A program made the position numbers and the translations under genes. Positions 16,045 through 23,960 of a stretch of 60,671 nucleotides of DNA are shown in pieces. The notes beneath the pieces are model-generated. The model was not told the DNA's origin and did not search any database. It saw only the letters and a program-made list of their open reading frames with translations. The stretch covers positions 1-60,671 of the forward strand of contig VGLL01000001.1 in NCBI GenBank assembly GCA_016866735.1. The letters run 5' to 3'. The stretch is from Candidatus Shapirobacteria bacterium (GTDB lineage: Bacteria > Patescibacteriota > Microgenomatia > VGLL01). Position 1 is the stretch's first letter; every line of letters begins with the position of its first letter.

Positions 16045-16206
16045 TGGCGGACCCGGCCGGACTCGAACCGGTGATCTCCCGCCCAAATTTGCGGGGCCGA
16101 CGAGACTTGAACTCGCGGCCTCTTCCGTGACAGGGAAGCGCTCTAGCCAACTGAGCTACGGCCCCAAATTTTTGGCGGGCTATGTTGACCGCTACACCAC
16201 GCGTCC
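16045..16206 (-). tRNA. second tRNA, interrupted in its anticodon loop by the tRNA-Asp gene
   Basis: The 5' half (16206 down to about 16174) has acceptor GGACGCG, D arm GTGT...ACAT and stem CCCGC. The 3' half (16082 down to 16045) has stem GCGGG, variable AGATC, T arm ACCGG-TTCGAGT-CCGGC, acceptor CGGGTCC, discriminator G and an encoded CCA. The halves pair at 6 of 7 acceptor positions and all five anticodon-stem positions. Between them lie AAATTT stretches and the whole tRNA-Asp. The base after C32 is A, not the universal U33, and no anticodon can be read. It is either dead or needs unknown processing. Confidence 0.6.
16092..16165 (-). tRNA. tRNA-Asp (anticodon GTC)
   Basis: A complete cloverleaf on the minus strand: acceptor GGGGCCG/CGGCCCC, D arm GCTC...GAGC, anticodon stem TTCC/GGAA with loop CTGTCAC (anticodon GTC), T loop TTCAAGT and discriminator G. 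Encoded CCA is absent. The gene sits inside the anticodon loop of another tRNA (16045-16206). Confidence 0.93.
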
Positions 16207-16267
16207 ACGCAACTTCATACTATCACATGATTGAGGTTTTAGTCAACCGGATGGTATCATTGCAAGT

Positions 16268-18070
16268 GTGACAAATAGGGAAATTGCAGAACTCTTACGA
16301 AGTATCGCAGCGGCCTATATAGTTAGAGGTGAAGATAGATTTCGAGTAATGGCATATCAGCGAGCGGCCGAGTCGGTTGATCACGCCACTAGCGAGGTTA
16401 AAGATTTATGGGATGACGGCAAGCTGAAAGAGCTAGCAGGCGTTGGTTCCGCGATTGCCTCGCATCTTGATGAGCTTTTCAAAACAGGGAGAGTAAAACA
16501 CTTCGATGAGGTTAAATCCGGATTGCCGCCAGCAATGTTTGCGCTTCTGGATATTCCCGGGATTGGCCCGAAGACTGCTTTTAGGCTCTGCCAAGAGCTT
16601 CAGCTAAAAGAAGAAAAAACCGCTATTTCCCAGCTAGAGAAAGCCGCCAGCGGCGGATTAATTAGAAAAATTGAGGGTTTTGGCAGTGAGTCGGAAAAAA
16701 GGATTCTAAGCGGCCTGAAAGCCCTTAAAAGGGGTCAAACCAAGGAGAAGAGGATGTTGCTGCCGTACGCTTTTGCGTTGGCGAAAGAGGTGATTGAGTA
16801 CCTTGCGGAATGCCCTGCCGTAATACGGGCTGACCCGCTGGGGTCGTTACGAAGAATGGTGGCGACCATAGGGGATATTGACATTGCCGCATCTACTAAA
16901 AATCCCAAGGACGTCATTCGCCATTTTATTAACTATTCTAAGATTAGGCGCGTTCTTAGCCGGGGAGAGGAAGCCCTAGCGAGAGTAATTTTACAAAGCG
17001 GCCGGCAAGTTGATCTGCGCTTGCAGCAACCAGAAGCATATGGGGCGATGCTTCAATATTTTACCGGAGGAAAAAGCCACAACATTGCCCTGCGCGAATA
17101 CGCGTTACAAAAAGGATTTTCTCTCTCCGAACACGGAATTAAAAACCTTAGAGATACAGACAAGAAAGTAAAAAAATATGCCGCGGAAGAAGATTTTTAT
17201 CGCGATTTGGGACTGAAGTGGATCCCTCCGGAGTTGCGGGAAAATATTGGCGAGATAGAGGCTGCCCTTCGCTCCGCCCAGGGTAAACCAGGCGGGCTTC
17301 CAGAACTTGTTAACTCCGGGGATATTAAAGGAGATCTGCACGTGCACTCAAATTTTCCGATAGAGACAAGTCACGATGAAGGGGAGAATTCCCCCGAGGA
17401 GATTCTGGCTAAGGCAAAAGATCTTGGTTACGAGTATCTTGGTTTTGCCGAGCACAACCCTTCGGTGAGCCAGCATAGTAAATATAAAATAATTGACATA
17501 TTAAAGCGTAAACAAGAAGTAATAGAACACTTAAAATACTCAAGAGTAAACAAAATATTCGTAAACCCAATTAATGGGCTTGAAATAGACATTAAGGCTG
17601 ATGGAACGTTAGCAGTTCCGGAAGAGGGGTTGGTTTTATTGGATTATGTTATTGCTTCAATACATTCAAGTTTTAATCTTAGCCGCGAGGAGATGACGGC
17701 ACGGGTATTGCGTGCGCTAGATCACCCGAAAGTGAGAATTTTTGGGCATCCTACAGGCAGAAAGATAAGTACCAGAGAGGGATATGAGCTTGACTGGGAA
17801 AAAATATTTGCATTTTGTAAGAGAAGGAATATCTGGTTGGAAATAAACGCCTGGCCAGATCGACTGGATTTACCAGATACGCTTGTGCGCGAAGCTGTGA
17901 AATATGGTGTGAAAATGATTATTTGCACCGATGCCCATGCCGTTAGTCACTTACCTTTAATCACTTATGGCGTGGCCGTTGCCAGAAGGGGTTGGGCGGA
18001 GAAGGAAGATATTATTAACGTTTTGGGGTATAATAAGTTTATGGAAATGATAAGGAAAGGGGGTGAATAG
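16268..18070 (+). CDS. polX: DNA polymerase/3'-5' exonuclease PolX
   Basis: 600 residues from GTG 16268. PolX acts in base-excision and gap-filling repair. Layout: 8-kDa and fingers HhH region (residues 1-110, GVGSAIASHL and IPGIGPKTA), polymerase palm with LGSLRR and GDIDIA (about 190-205) plus VDLRL near 247 as the third Asp, then a PHP phosphoesterase domain from about 355 with DLHVHSNF, FAEHNP, NGLEIDI, ASIHSS, GHPTGR and CTDAHA metal ligands. Both activities look intact. Three bases separate it from lemA. Confidence 0.95.
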   Translation: MTNREIAELLRSIAAAYIVRGEDRFRVMAYQRAAESVDHATSEVKDLWDDGKLKELAGVGSAIASHLDELFKTGRVKHFDEVKSGLPPAMFALLDIPGIGPKTAFRLCQELQLKEEKTAISQLEKAASGGLIRKIEGFGSESEKRILSGLKALKRGQTKEKRMLLPYAFALAKEVIEYLAECPAVIRADPLGSLRRMVATIGDIDIAASTKNPKDVIRHFINYSKIRRVLSRGEEALARVILQSGRQVDLRLQQPEAYGAMLQYFTGGKSHNIALREYALQKGFSLSEHGIKNLRDTDKKVKKYAAEEDFYRDLGLKWIPPELRENIGEIEAALRSAQGKPGGLPELVNSGDIKGDLHVHSNFPIETSHDEGENSPEEILAKAKDLGYEYLGFAEHNPSVSQHSKYKIIDILKRKQEVIEHLKYSRVNKIFVNPINGLEIDIKADGTLAVPEEGLVLLDYVIASIHSSFNLSREEMTARVLRALDHPKVRIFGHPTGRKISTREGYELDWEKIFAFCKRRNIWLEINAWPDRLDLPDTLVREAVKYGVKMIICTDAHAVSHLPLITYGVAVARRGWAEKEDIINVLGYNKFMEMIRKGGE

Positions 18071-18073
18071 TAA

Positions 18074-18667
18074 ATGTCAGCTTTATTAATTTTAATAGGA
18101 ATAGTCGCGGTCATTGTTTTTTATGTCTTGTCCCTATATAACCAATTCGTCACGATTAAGACTCGGGTCGGAGCCTCGATTCAGGAGATTGGGAACCAAT
18201 TAAAGCGTCAAGCCGACTTAATTCCCAATCTTGTTGCTTCAGTAAAAGGCTATATGAAGCACGAAAAGGCCATTTTCGATGAGTTAACGGAGGCAAGAAA
18301 AGCGGTGATGAAGGCAGTTGACTTAGGCGATCCGCAAAAAATGATTGATGTTGGGAATCGCCTGCAAGCAGCCCTGGCCCCGATTCGTGCCGTATTCGAA
18401 TCAACACCACAGTTGCAAGCGGCTGGGCCGACCAGCAAGCTAATGGATGAACTGCGGGACACGGCCGATAAAGTAATGTACGCCCGCAGGACATTGATAG
18501 ATTTAGCGGCCGACTATAATATTAAAGTGGTTACCTTTCCTTCAAATATCGTGGCCATGATTTTTGGCTTTAAGGCCGAAGCAGGGTTGAAAATGCCCTC
18601 CGAATCGGAGGGCGACTTTGCCGCAGTTAGTGCGGAGAGCACAAAGGCTCCTGGGGTCGAGCTTTAA
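18074..18667 (+). CDS. lemA: LemA family protein
   Basis: 197 residues with an N-terminal membrane segment (about 4-22) then helical bundle: YNQFVTIKTRVGASIQEIGNQLKRQADLIPNLV is the family hallmark, with YN and FPSNIVA near the end. LemA proteins are small membrane proteins of unclear function, often next to HtpX, as here. A strong Shine-Dalgarno AAAGGGGGTGA lies just before the ATG, within the polX stop region. The final 20 residues are not conserved in type. Confidence 0.92.
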   Translation: MSALLILIGIVAVIVFYVLSLYNQFVTIKTRVGASIQEIGNQLKRQADLIPNLVASVKGYMKHEKAIFDELTEARKAVMKAVDLGDPQKMIDVGNRLQAALAPIRAVFESTPQLQAAGPTSKLMDELRDTADKVMYARRTLIDLAADYNIKVVTFPSNIVAMIFGFKAEAGLKMPSESEGDFAAVSAESTKAPGVEL

Positions 18668-18687
18668 TTTTCTGTCAAGGAGGGTAG

Positions 18688-19587
18688 ATGATCAACGTAT
18701 ACGAGCAGCAAGACAGGAATAAGCGCCGAAGTCTGCTGGTCATTGTTTTATTTACAATTTTTATTACTGGTGTTAGCTGGGTTTTTTCCCGGGCTTTTAG
18801 CTATGGCCCTGGAACTGTCGGGCTGGCACTAGTACTTTCCGGTCTGATGGGTTTTTCCAGCTATTGGTGGGGAGACAAGCTGGTTTTGGCTATTTCAGGA
18901 GCGCGCCCCGCAAGCAAAAAGAATGATTTTAATTTTTACACGGTTGCGGAAAATTTGGCACTTGCCGCCCGAATCCCTGTCCCGCGGCTTTACGTTATTG
19001 AAGATTCTGCGCCCAACGCCTTTGCTACCGGCCGAGACCCGGAGCATGCCACTGTTTGCGCCACGACTGGTCTTTTGCAGAAGCTTGACAGAACCGAGTT
19101 GGAGGGCGTGATTGCCCACGAGCTTTCCCATGTTAAAAATTACGATACGCGGTTAATGAGTATCGTGACGATTTTAGTAGGAATGGTAACACTTTTGGCA
19201 GACTGGGCCTTAAGAGGAATGCGTTTTGGCAATCGCAGTCGGGAAGGCCGGGGGGGAAATCTGGGCTCTTTCTTGCTTATCGTCGGCATAGTTTTGGCGT
19301 TAATTTCGCCCCTTATTGCCAAACTTATCCAGTTGGCAATTTCCCGCAAAAGGGAGTTTTTGGCAGATGCTTCAGGAGTGATGTTAACCCGTTTTCCCGA
19401 AGGACTAGCCAGAGCACTGGAAAAAATTTCGGCTGATAGGGAACCTCTCGAGGCAGCTAATAAAGCCACGGCGCACCTCTACATTGTCAATCCGCTTAAG
19501 GGGCAGAGTTTTGTGGGTTGGTTTGCCAATTTTTTTAATACCCACCCGCCCGTCGCGGAGCGTGTTAAAGCATTAAGAGAAATGTGA
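18688..19587 (+). CDS. htpX: HtpX-family membrane zinc metalloprotease
   Basis: 299 residues. HtpX cleaves misfolded inner-membrane proteins at the cytoplasmic face. Two N-terminal membrane segments, zinc motif IAHELSHVKNYD (about 141-150), a second pair of membrane segments near 155-220, and the third zinc ligand in KREFLADASG. The C-terminal FNTHPPVAERVKAL is typical. An AAGGAGG ribosome site sits 4 bases before the ATG. LemA-HtpX is a recurring pair. The stop overlaps the gatC start by one base. Confidence 0.93.
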   Translation: MINVYEQQDRNKRRSLLVIVLFTIFITGVSWVFSRAFSYGPGTVGLALVLSGLMGFSSYWWGDKLVLAISGARPASKKNDFNFYTVAENLALAARIPVPRLYVIEDSAPNAFATGRDPEHATVCATTGLLQKLDRTELEGVIAHELSHVKNYDTRLMSIVTILVGMVTLLADWALRGMRFGNRSREGRGGNLGSFLLIVGIVLALISPLIAKLIQLAISRKREFLADASGVMLTRFPEGLARALEKISADREPLEAANKATAHLYIVNPLKGQSFVGWFANFFNTHPPVAERVKALREM

Positions 19588-19907
19588 TGGAAAAAAAGTC
19601 AAAAGTCAAAAGTCAAAAGTCAAAATTAACGGAAGGAGAAGTGGTTCATGTTGCGAATTTGGCCCATCTAGCTCTCGCGCCAAAAGAGATTAAAAAAATC
19701 CGAGATCAGCTCTCGGAAGTTTTGGACTATGTAAAAATTTTACAGCAAGTAGATACGGTCAAGATTGTGCCCACAAGCCAAGTGACCGGACTAAAGGATG
19801 TTTTTCGGGAAGATAGTGTCCAGCCTTCTTTGTCGGTGAAAGATTCTCTCTCTGAGTCAAAAAATAGCGAGGGGGAAAAGTTTAAAGTGAAATCAATTTT
19901 TCAATAG
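19587..19907 (+). CDS. gatC: Asp-tRNA(Asn)/Glu-tRNA(Gln) amidotransferase subunit C
   Basis: 106 residues from ATG 19587, which shares a base with the htpX stop; GTG 19584 is in frame but less likely. Core: VVHVANLAHLALAPKEIKKIRDQLSEVLDYVKILQQVDT, then the GatC tail VTGLKDVFREDSVQPSL. GatC stabilises the GatA-GatB complex. The N-terminal KSKVKSQKSK is encoded by four copies of a 7-base repeat. First gene of gatCAB. Confidence 0.92.
   Translation: MEKKSKVKSQKSKLTEGEVVHVANLAHLALAPKEIKKIRDQLSEVLDYVKILQQVDTVKIVPTSQVTGLKDVFREDSVQPSLSVKDSLSESKNSEGEKFKVKSIFQ
19598..19625 (+). repeat. four tandem copies of GTCAAAA near the 5' end of gatC
   Basis: The heptamer GTCAAAA repeats four times without interruption inside codons 4-13 of gatC. 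Because 7 is not a multiple of 3, gain or loss of one unit would shift the reading frame. Confidence 0.85.
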
Positions 19908-19934
19908 TTATACCAATTATTCGAATAATCGAAC

Positions 19935-21356
19935 ATGAAGCTAAACGAGCTGACTATTAAAGAAGCCCACGAGGGTTTAAGACAGAAGAAGTTTTCTTCG
20001 TTAGAGTTAGTTAGGGCCTGTCTTGGACAAATAAAAAGGCTTGATCCCAAGATTAATGCCTTTATTACCGTTTGTGAGAGGGAAGCGGCCAAAGAGGCCG
20101 AGAGAGCCGATAAAATTCTTGGCCAAAAGCCGACGGATATTAGTGCCCGGCCGCTCTTGGGTATTCCGGTTGCGGTTAAGGACAACTTCTGCACTAAAGG
20201 CCTGAAGACGACAGCATCCAGTAATGTTTTGGCTGATTTTATTCCTCCGTACGATGCTACCGTGGTGACTAAAATTAAAGATGCTGGTGCGGTGATTTTG
20301 GGAAAGACGAACATGGATGCCTGGGCTCATGGTTCTTCAACCGAGACATCGGATTTTTTTACCACGCATAATCCCTGGAATTTTAATCGCCTGCCGGGAG
20401 GCTCCTCCGGTGGATCAGCGGCGAGTATTGCCGCAGACGAAACGATTGCCAGTCTCGGTTCCGAAACTGCCGGTTCGATTCGCCAGCCATCATCTTGGTG
20501 CGGGACAGTCGGCTTTAAGCCCACCTACGGCCGCGTAAGTCGCTACGGACTGATCGCGATGGCCTCTTCTCTGGATTGCCCCGGTCCCATTGCTAAGACA
20601 GTGAGCGATGCCGCTATTCTATTGAGGATAATTGCCGGAAAGGATCCTTCTGATGCCACGACATCGTCTTATGCGGTACCGAATTATCTGGAAAAGATTA
20701 ATAAGGGAACAAAAGGAATCAGGGTTGGTGTTGCAAAAGAGTACCTTGCTGTAGCCGAAAATGAGATTAAAGAGGCGGTTTTGGCGGCGGTAAAGACGCT
20801 TGAAAAAATGGGGGCTAAGGTTAAAGATATTTCTTTGGTTGATCCAAAGTATGCCATTGCCGTCTACACTATTTTGCAAAGATCAGAAGTTTCCTCCAAT
20901 TTGGCCAGATATGACGGGATACGTTTTGGGTTCGGGAGGGAAAAATTTGGCCAGGAGGCAAAAAGAAGAATAATGCTCGGAACATACTATCTTTCGGCGG
21001 GGTATTACGAAGCCTATTACCTAAAAGCCCAAAAAATGAGAAGTATTATTTGTAGAGATTTTGAGAAAGCATTCAAAGACGTAGATGTTATTTTGGGGCC
21101 TTCAGCGCCTACAACCGCTCTTCCTTTGGGAGCAAGTAAAGACCATCCCATGTTTGGAGAAATGATGGATATCCTTTTTGAACCATCGGCCATTGCCGGA
21201 TTACCTGGCTTAAGTCTTACCTGCGGTTTCTCGGCGGAAGGCTTACCTATTGGAATGCAGATCCTGGGCCCCCAGTTTAGCGAGGAACTCTTATTTCAAG
21301 TTGGTTATGCCTTTGAGCAGGCAACTGATTGGCATAAAAGAAAACCGAAGTTATGA
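19935..21356 (+). CDS. gatA: Asp-tRNA(Asn)/Glu-tRNA(Gln) amidotransferase subunit A
   Basis: 473 residues, amidase-signature fold. GatA releases ammonia from glutamine for transamidation of mischarged tRNA. Catalytic triad visible: Lys82 in VAVKDNF, Ser in GGSSGGSAASIA, and the nucleophile in GSETAGSIRQP near 178. FKPTYGRVSRYGLIAMASSLD is the next conserved block. Full length. It overlaps gatB by ATGA. Confidence 0.96.
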   Translation: MKLNELTIKEAHEGLRQKKFSSLELVRACLGQIKRLDPKINAFITVCEREAAKEAERADKILGQKPTDISARPLLGIPVAVKDNFCTKGLKTTASSNVLADFIPPYDATVVTKIKDAGAVILGKTNMDAWAHGSSTETSDFFTTHNPWNFNRLPGGSSGGSAASIAADETIASLGSETAGSIRQPSSWCGTVGFKPTYGRVSRYGLIAMASSLDCPGPIAKTVSDAAILLRIIAGKDPSDATTSSYAVPNYLEKINKGTKGIRVGVAKEYLAVAENEIKEAVLAAVKTLEKMGAKVKDISLVDPKYAIAVYTILQRSEVSSNLARYDGIRFGFGREKFGQEAKRRIMLGTYYLSAGYYEAYYLKAQKMRSIICRDFEKAFKDVDVILGPSAPTTALPLGASKDHPMFGEMMDILFEPSAIAGLPGLSLTCGFSAEGLPIGMQILGPQFSEELLFQVGYAFEQATDWHKRKPKL

Positions 21357-22720
21357 TGAGACAAATTGGTCAAATTAGTCAAATTCGTAGAGCCAATTAT
21401 CAGCCCATTATCGGCCTGGAAATCCACATCGAGCTTAAAACAAAAAGCAAGATGTTTTGCGGTTGTCCGGCTGATCATTTTGGCAAGCCGCCCAATACGC
21501 AAACTTGTCCGGTCTGCCTCGGTTTGCCTGGCGCGCTACCAGTACCCAATCGTAAGGCGGTTGAATGGACAATTATGGCCGGCCTAGCCTTAGGTTGCCA
21601 GATACCCGGGGAAAGTAAATTTGACCGAAAGAATTATTTTTATCCCGACCTGCCGAAAGGTTACCAGATAAGTCAATATGATCAGCCGCTGGCCATAAGC
21701 GGCAAGCTAGGAAATATTGGGATTTGCCGAGTTCATCTGGAAGAAGATACCGGGAAACTGGTTCACGTTGAGAAAGCGACATTAATTGATTTTAATCGAA
21801 GCGGAGTGCCATTAATGGAAATTGTAACCGAGCCCGATCTAACCTCGTCTGACGAGGCGAAGGAGTTTTTACAAAACCTGCAAAGAATTATCAAATATTT
21901 GGGAATCTCGGAAGCGGACATGGAAAAGGGGCAAATGCGCTGTGAGCCAACGGTTAATTTGGAAATAAAGAAGGGGAATCTTACAGTTTACACGCCTTTA
22001 GCGGAAATTAAGAATATTAATTCCTTTAGATTTGTTAAGCGGGCCATTGACTTTGAAGTACAGCGCCAGTTTGAGGAGTTTGAAAGGACAGGAATTGAGA
22101 AACAGGCGGGAAACAAAGTCACTCGTGGCTGGAATGAGCAGAAAGGAATAACTATTTTACAGAGAGAGAAGGAGGAGGCGGCGGACTATCGCTATTTCCC
22201 CGAGCCGGATATTCCGCCAATGCGTTTTGAAAGGAAAAATATTGAAGATTTGCGAAAGAAATTGCCGGAGTTGCCCGAGAAAAGAGCGCGACGGTTTATT
22301 CGAGAATACGGCGTGTCCGAATACAACGCGGCCATCTTAATTGAGAACAAAGGAAAAGCTGATTTCTTCGAGGAAGCAGTTAGTTATGCGAGGGAGCTCG
22401 AGAAACCCCCGGGGACTAAAGCGATTGGCGACTGGATTGTTAATAAGCGTGTTGATTTGGCCAAGACTTCTCCGGAAAATCTTCTCAAGGCCATTTTGGC
22501 CAAAGCCGGGGCGGCGACGCTAGATGACTCAGAGTTAATCGCTGCTATTACAAGCGTTCTGGGTATTAATCAAAAGGCAGTTATTGATTATAATAATGGC
22601 AAAGAACCGGCCTTAATGTTCTTAGTGGGACAGGTGCTGCGCAGAACGAAGGGGAAGGGTGACCCTGGGCAGATTAGACTTTTATTAGAGAAAGAACTTC
22701 ACGATGATAAGAAAAGATAG
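21353..22720 (+). CDS. gatB: Asp-tRNA(Asn)/Glu-tRNA(Gln) amidotransferase subunit B
   Basis: 455 residues. GatB activates Glu/Asp-tRNA by phosphorylation and receives ammonia from GatA. Visible: IIGLEIHIELKT, the zinc site CGCPADHF...CPVCLGLPG, FYPDLPKGYQISQYD and DFNRSGVPLMEIVTEPD. The C-terminal YqeY-like tail is present (AKAGAATLDDSELIA...). It overlaps the following transporter gene by 17 bases. Confidence 0.96.
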   Translation: MMRQIGQISQIRRANYQPIIGLEIHIELKTKSKMFCGCPADHFGKPPNTQTCPVCLGLPGALPVPNRKAVEWTIMAGLALGCQIPGESKFDRKNYFYPDLPKGYQISQYDQPLAISGKLGNIGICRVHLEEDTGKLVHVEKATLIDFNRSGVPLMEIVTEPDLTSSDEAKEFLQNLQRIIKYLGISEADMEKGQMRCEPTVNLEIKKGNLTVYTPLAEIKNINSFRFVKRAIDFEVQRQFEEFERTGIEKQAGNKVTRGWNEQKGITILQREKEEAADYRYFPEPDIPPMRFERKNIEDLRKKLPELPEKRARRFIREYGVSEYNAAILIENKGKADFFEEAVSYARELEKPPGTKAIGDWIVNKRVDLAKTSPENLLKAILAKAGAATLDDSELIAAITSVLGINQKAVIDYNNGKEPALMFLVGQVLRRTKGKGDPGQIRLLLEKELHDDKKR

Positions 22721-23960
22721 CCAAAACCATTTCTCCCAGTTGCTTGGCAATAAGGATTTTCTGAAGATTTGGATCTGTCAAGGTTTTTCGACAACCACCA
22801 TCAACCTGGTTAGTTTTGCCCTGATCATGAAGATTTTTGAGACCACGCTTTCCACGATTACCGTCTCTTTTGTTTTTATCTTTTTGGCAATTCCCGCTAT
22901 TTTAATTGGGCCCTTTTCCGGTGTGGTGATTGATATGGTTGACCGGCGGAAAGCATTGGTTTTTACCAGTTTGGCTGAGGCCGCGATAGTTTTTTGTTTT
23001 TCCCTGGTGGGAGCCAAGATTTGGCCCGTCTATGGCCTGATATTGCTTTTCTCGTCGTTACAGCAATTTTATGTGCCTGCTGAAGGAGCATCTTTAACCA
23101 CGGTTGTGGAGAAGAAAAATTTGCCGGCGGCCAACAGTCTCTTTCTCTTCACGGTGTACGGCGGCTTATTGGCTGGGGCGGGTTCGGCAAGCCTTCTCCT
23201 AAGGGTCTTTGGACGAAGAGTGCCCTTTGTAATCGGCTCATTATTTCTTCTTATTGCTGCTCTAGCGAGCTACCTCCTTCCCCGGGAAAAATTTATGACT
23301 CCACCCAGAATTAGGGGGTGGGAGAAATTCTTTCAGGAGTTGTATGCCGGTTATCGCTTCATTAGCCAGCAGCAACTCGTCCTTTTCCCCATTCTTCTTT
23401 TAGTTTTTATCCAAATGACTTTGTCGATTTTGGCGATTTTGTTTCCCTCCTTTGCGGTTCAAGTTTTGAAGATTGAAGTTATTGATGCGGGAACTTTTCT
23501 TATTTTACCGGCCGCGATTGGCGCAATATTGGGGGCAGTATTAGCCACCAGGCTTCTAGGGAAGTTAAGAAAGAAGAGGGTGATCTGCGCCGGGCTTTTC
23601 GGCTTTAGCGGCTGCCTGCTTTCTCTCTCGCTGGTCCTTCCCCTCCTTTCCGATTTTAGAGTTCCGCTGGCATTTACGCTGATGTTTTTTGCAGGAACTG
23701 CCTTTGTCGCGGTGATTATTCCCACCCAAACGCTTATTCAGCAGCATACACCGTCAACTTTGCGCGGGAGAGTATTTGGCGTATTGGGTTTTTTGGGAAT
23801 GGTGGTATCTTTGATTCCCACTTTTTTGACGGCGGCCTTGGCCGAAGTGATTGGAGAAACATGGGTAATTTTCCTCATCAGCTTAATAATTCTGGGCCTA
23901 GGGATTTATGGGAGCAGGGGCAGATATGCCCTGTCGGCCAACGCAAACCATAAACTATGA
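22704..23960 (+). CDS. MFS transporter
   Basis: 418 residues with about twelve hydrophobic segments. The loop VVIDMVDRRKALV between segments 2 and 3 is the MFS motif A region (GxxxDrxgRr), as in drug-efflux or enterobactin-exporter-like (EntS) members. Substrate not deducible. It starts inside the gatB 3' end and its stop overlaps dnaE by 4 bases, so it belongs to the same transcript. Confidence 0.85.
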   Translation: MIRKDSQNHFSQLLGNKDFLKIWICQGFSTTTINLVSFALIMKIFETTLSTITVSFVFIFLAIPAILIGPFSGVVIDMVDRRKALVFTSLAEAAIVFCFSLVGAKIWPVYGLILLFSSLQQFYVPAEGASLTTVVEKKNLPAANSLFLFTVYGGLLAGAGSASLLLRVFGRRVPFVIGSLFLLIAALASYLLPREKFMTPPRIRGWEKFFQELYAGYRFISQQQLVLFPILLLVFIQMTLSILAILFPSFAVQVLKIEVIDAGTFLILPAAIGAILGAVLATRLLGKLRKKRVICAGLFGFSGCLLSLSLVLPLLSDFRVPLAFTLMFFAGTAFVAVIIPTQTLIQQHTPSTLRGRVFGVLGFLGMVVSLIPTFLTAALAEVIGETWVIFLISLIILGLGIYGSRGRYALSANANHKL

